From: an uncultured Prevotellaceae bacterium
GTDB taxonomy: Bacteria; Bacteroidota; Bacteroidia; Bacteroidales; Bacteroidaceae
Assembly: GCA_902763615.1 (NCBI GenBank)
Contig: CACWSX010000032.1
Location: forward strand, 1-35,313
Length of the DNA: 35,313 nucleotides
Reading direction: 5' to 3'
In this document: positions 33,519 to 35,313 of the stretch, piece after piece
Position numbering within the stretch: position 1 is the first letter of the stretch
Layout of the letters: the number at the start of each line of letters is the position of its first letter
Translations under genes and position numbers: made by a program
Notes under the pieces: model-generated
Seen by the model: only the letters and a program-made list of their open reading frames with translations
What the model was told of the DNA's origin: nothing
Database searches by the model: none

Positions 33519-34568
33519 TTACAGTTCCTGGTTCTCAGGGCGCAGTTTGCGAACGGTCTCGCCAGCACGCCACATCTCCTGATTACGCATAGCCTCGAGC
33601 TCCTTCTCCAGTCCGGCACGATAGTCGGGCTTCGAGTTGGCATCGATGGTAATCTGAGCCTCATTACCTGTCTGAACAGAGTAGTAGAGCCACTCCATCA
33701 CAGGCTTGATGGCATCGTGGAAACGGGGAGCCCAGTCCAATGCACCACGCTGAGCGGTGGTCGAGCAATTAGCGTACATCCAGTCCATACCCTTTGCGCC
33801 AAACAACGGGCCAAGGCTCTGTGTCAGCTCCTCAACAGTCTCGTTGAAAGCCTCCGAGGGAGAGTGTCCGTGCTCGCGGAGCACCTCATACTGTGCCAGC
33901 AGCAAGCCCTGGATGGCACCCATCAGCGAGCCGCGCTCACCAGTCAGGTCACTTGTAGCCTCACGCTGGAAGGTGGTTTCAAACAGATAACCTGCGCCAA
34001 TGCCGATACCGAAAGCAATCGTCTTCTCCTTAGCCTTGCCTGAAGCATCCTGATAGATAGCGTATGAGCAGTTCAGACCGCGACCTTCGCAGAACATCGT
34101 GCGCAGGCTCGTACCAGAACCCTTCGGAGCCACCATGATCACGTCGACATCCTTCGGGGGAATCACACCCGTGCGGTCACTCCAGTTGATTGCGAAGCCA
34201 TGAGAGTAGTAGAGCGTCTTGCCCGGCTTCAGATATTGCTTGATGGTGGGCCACTGCTGAATCTGACCAGCATCGCTCAAAAGCATGCAGAGGATGGTGC
34301 CCTTCTCAGCGGCCTCCTCGATCGAGAACAGTGTCTCACCAGGAACCCATCCGTCGGCCACAGCCTTGTCGTAGGTCTTGCCCTGACGCTGACCAACAAT
34401 CACATTGAAACCGTTGTCGCGCAGGTTGCAGGCCTGTCCAGGACCCTGTACACCGTAACCGATCACGGCGATCGTTTCATTCTTCAATACTTCACGTGCT
34501 TTCTCCAAAGAGAACTCCTTGCTGGTGACTACAGTCTCCATCACGCCACCAAAATTCATTTGTGCCAT
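33519..34568 (-). CDS. ilvC: Ketol-acid reductoisomerase IlvC
   Basis: 349 residues from the ATG at 34568 (MAQMNFGG). A frame 12 codons longer begins with residues unlike the family. The Rossmann motif is VIGYGVQGPGQACNLRDNG near residue 35, and the C-terminal knotted domain has FETTFQREATSDLTGERG, with the metal-binding Asp and Glu. It converts acetolactate or acetohydroxybutyrate to dihydroxy acids in branched-chain amino-acid synthesis, using NAD(P)H and Mg2+. It is the only ilv gene here; neighbours are unrelated. It has an unusually long leader of about 146 nt with a hairpin at 34673-34690. Confidence 0.96.
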   Translation of the reverse strand: MAQMNFGGVMETVVTSKEFSLEKAREVLKNETIAVIGYGVQGPGQACNLRDNGFNVIVGQRQGKTYDKAVADGWVPGETLFSIEEAAEKGTILCMLLSDAGQIQQWPTIKQYLKPGKTLYYSHGFAINWSDRTGVIPPKDVDVIMVAPKGSGTSLRTMFCEGRGLNCSYAIYQDASGKAKEKTIAFGIGIGAGYLFETTFQREATSDLTGERGSLMGAIQGLLLAQYEVLREHGHSPSEAFNETVEELTQSLGPLFGAKGMDWMYANCSTTAQRGALDWAPRFHDAIKPVMEWLYYSVQTGNEAQITIDANSKPDYRAGLEKELEAMRNQEMWRAGETVRKLRPENQEL

Positions 34569-34672
34569 AATAGCTTTTGTTTTTTGTCTCGGCTTCTCCG
34601 CCAAGTGTTATACATATCCCTTGCGTACCATGCCAGCCCTACCCGAGAGCCGTCGTCTTGCCAGTCCGCTCC

Positions 34673-34690
34673 CACCCTACTCCAAGGGTG
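34673..34690 (-). promoter_or_regulatory. Hairpin in the ilvC leader
   Basis: CACCCT (6 bp) pairs with AGGGTG around a six-base loop, about 25 nt into the leader. There is no T-tract next to it and no leader peptide rich in Ile, Leu or Val that I can see, so an attenuation role is only a guess. Confidence 0.4.
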
Positions 34691-34720
34691 CGACGAGGGG
34701 GTTAACTAAAAAATCGGCGA

Positions 34721-34728
34721 CAAAGTTA
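34721..34728 (-). promoter_or_regulatory. Promoter of ilvC (TAACTTTG)
   Basis: Minus-strand TAACTTTG followed by TCGCC; the expected start near 34714 leaves about 146 nt before the ATG. Confidence 0.55.
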
Positions 34729-34765
34729 ACAAATTGCTGCCAAACTGCCAAATATTCTGTCACTT

Positions 34766-34965
34766 TTATAGCAAATTAACCAAATTACAAATAAAGTAGT
34801 TGAACTTGAACTCGGCGAGGCTGTAGTCGATCGCGTTGCCAGAGCACTCGATGCGGTAATAATTGTAATATCTAAATACGGCGTGCGAGCTGAGTGCATC
34901 TGCATCACCCACATGTGGTTGTTGGCATCGGTTTTGACACAGTTGTCGCATCGGGCGGAAAAAAG
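34766..34965 (-). pseudogene. Frameshifted C-terminal remnant of a probable secreted protein
   Basis: One minus-strand frame reads CDNCVKTDANNHMWVMQMHS, and a second, shifted by one base, continues FRYYNYYRIECSGNAIDYSLAEFKFNYF to a stop at 34766. The second part looks like the last strands of an F5/8-type (discoidin-like) domain, where a YYR...AEF pattern is usual. The frame shift and the missing upstream part, cut off at the smalltalk terminator, indicate a degraded gene. The family call is weak. Confidence 0.4.
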
Positions 34966-34967
34966 AA

Positions 34968-35002
34968 CAAAAAAATCCCTCGCACAATCACGTGCGGGGG
35001 AT
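34968..35002 (-). terminator. Intrinsic terminator after the smalltalk gene
   Basis: An 11-bp stem (34975-34985 with 34992-35002, one G-U) with a six-base loop, followed on the minus strand by a run of T residues. It lies 8 bp beyond the smalltalk stop. Confidence 0.88.
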
Positions 35003-35009
35003 ACTTGTT

Positions 35010-35123
35010 TCAGAGCGTAATGGGTCCGAAGCCCATGCAACTCGTGGTCGTGATGGCCGTCAGAAAGGCCGTGAGTGCGGCTACTATCACCTTCACCGCT
35101 ACCTCAACAATACGCTTCTTCAT
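35010..35123 (-). CDS. Smalltalk family microprotein
   Basis: 37 residues: MKKRIVEVAVKVIVAALTA, then a short hydrophobic stretch and TTTSCMGFGPITL. It is a basic start, one hydrophobic segment and a SCM motif near the end, the hallmarks I recall for the Bacteroidales 'smalltalk' family. Its function is unknown; the Cys could in principle be a lipidation site. It starts 18 bp after the Gly/Asp-rich gene and is followed by a terminator. AGGGAGGTGACGC just before its ATG is a strong Shine-Dalgarno site, unusual for this phylum. Confidence 0.75.
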   Translation of the reverse strand: MKKRIVEVAVKVIVAALTAFLTAITTTSCMGFGPITL

Positions 35124-35141
35124 GCGTCACCTCCCTTTCGG

Positions 35142-35313
35142 TTAATCCTTGTCGAGGCCATCGTCACCGTCGTCGTCGCCGTTGTCACCACCTCCGGTAT
35201 TGGTGCCGCCACCTTGCTCACTGCTCTGGCCGCCGTTCTGACTCTGCGAGCCTCCCTGGTTCTGCGAGCCTCCATTCTCTGTGTTCTCTGTTCCCTCTGT
35301 GCCCTCTGTGTTT
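35142..35313 (-). CDS. Acidic Gly/Ser-rich C-terminal tail, probably HU-family DNA-binding protein (partial)
   Basis: The last 56 residues of a protein that begins beyond the right edge. They are low-complexity: TEGTEGTENTENGG, then GGSQNQGGSQSQNGGQ, GGGTNTGGGDNGDDDGDDG and LDKD. In Bacteroidales clusters an HU-family protein with a disordered Gly/Asp tail commonly precedes a smalltalk gene, so that is the best guess. The folded domain is not in the window, so the identity cannot be confirmed. Confidence 0.5.
   Translation of the reverse strand, partial: NTEGTEGTENTENGGSQNQGGSQSQNGGQSSEQGGGTNTGGGDNGDDDGDDGLDKD

Noticed and set aside
33396-33520. Element integrated at the tRNA-Tyr 3' end
   Set aside because: Only a terminator and ilvC follow, with no duplicate of the tRNA end or integrase gene.

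Overview
The window looks like a chromosomal segment of a Bacteroidales bacterium, most likely Prevotella or a close relative. Four things point there: recurrent promoters of the TAnnTTTG type (often with TTTG about 20 bp upstream), near-absence of Shine-Dalgarno sites, a BT4734/DUF3987-type primase-like gene, and an HU-tail plus 'smalltalk' gene pair. This is inference from sequence; no database was searched.

Left accessory region (about 1-16,550). A gene-poor, AT-rich left end carries a perfect 36-bp palindrome nested between inverted TGCAAG-type repeats, a hairpin leader and a decayed ORF6N fragment. Next come an intact ORF6N gene (-), then a rightward four-gene array: a T5orf172 GIY-YIG protein, a nuclease-methylase fusion, a two-TRD specificity subunit and an ApeA-like HEPN protein. 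I read this as a BcgI-like restriction-modification system with a probable abortive-infection RNase attached. A small basic protein, a RhuM-family protein, a hairpin-dense non-coding stretch and a WYL regulator follow. After these are a 25-codon microprotein and a UmuD-like S24 protein behind a palindromic operator candidate. TTACCGAA repeats, a terminator and a long structured leader then introduce a replication-like operon: two unknown proteins, an OB-fold-like protein, a small basic protein and a DUF3987 primase/helicase-like protein, followed by an M15 peptidase. A 34-bp near-perfect direct repeat lies at 235-268 and again at 15974-16007, roughly bracketing the region. No integrase or transposase gene is visible.

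Core region (about 16,550-34,730). These are housekeeping genes: a periplasmic cyclophilin, an EamA transporter and a HEMIH-motif protein (all -); ligA, a secreted protein, a patatin-like lipase and trmD (+); trpS (-); an aminopeptidase P, a C1B peptidase, recJ and recQ (+); a PurF-like protein without the catalytic Cys and a MaoC dehydratase (-); tRNA-Tyr (+); and ilvC (-). Four intrinsic terminators and many TAnnTTTG promoters delimit the units.

Right edge (about 34,766-35,313). This end holds a frameshifted C-terminal remnant of a probable secreted protein, a strong terminator, a smalltalk microprotein with an unusually good ribosome-binding site, and the acidic Gly-rich tail of what is probably an HU-family protein. 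It belongs to a dispersed Bacteroidales gene cluster of the same broad kind as the DUF3987/M15 cluster on the left.
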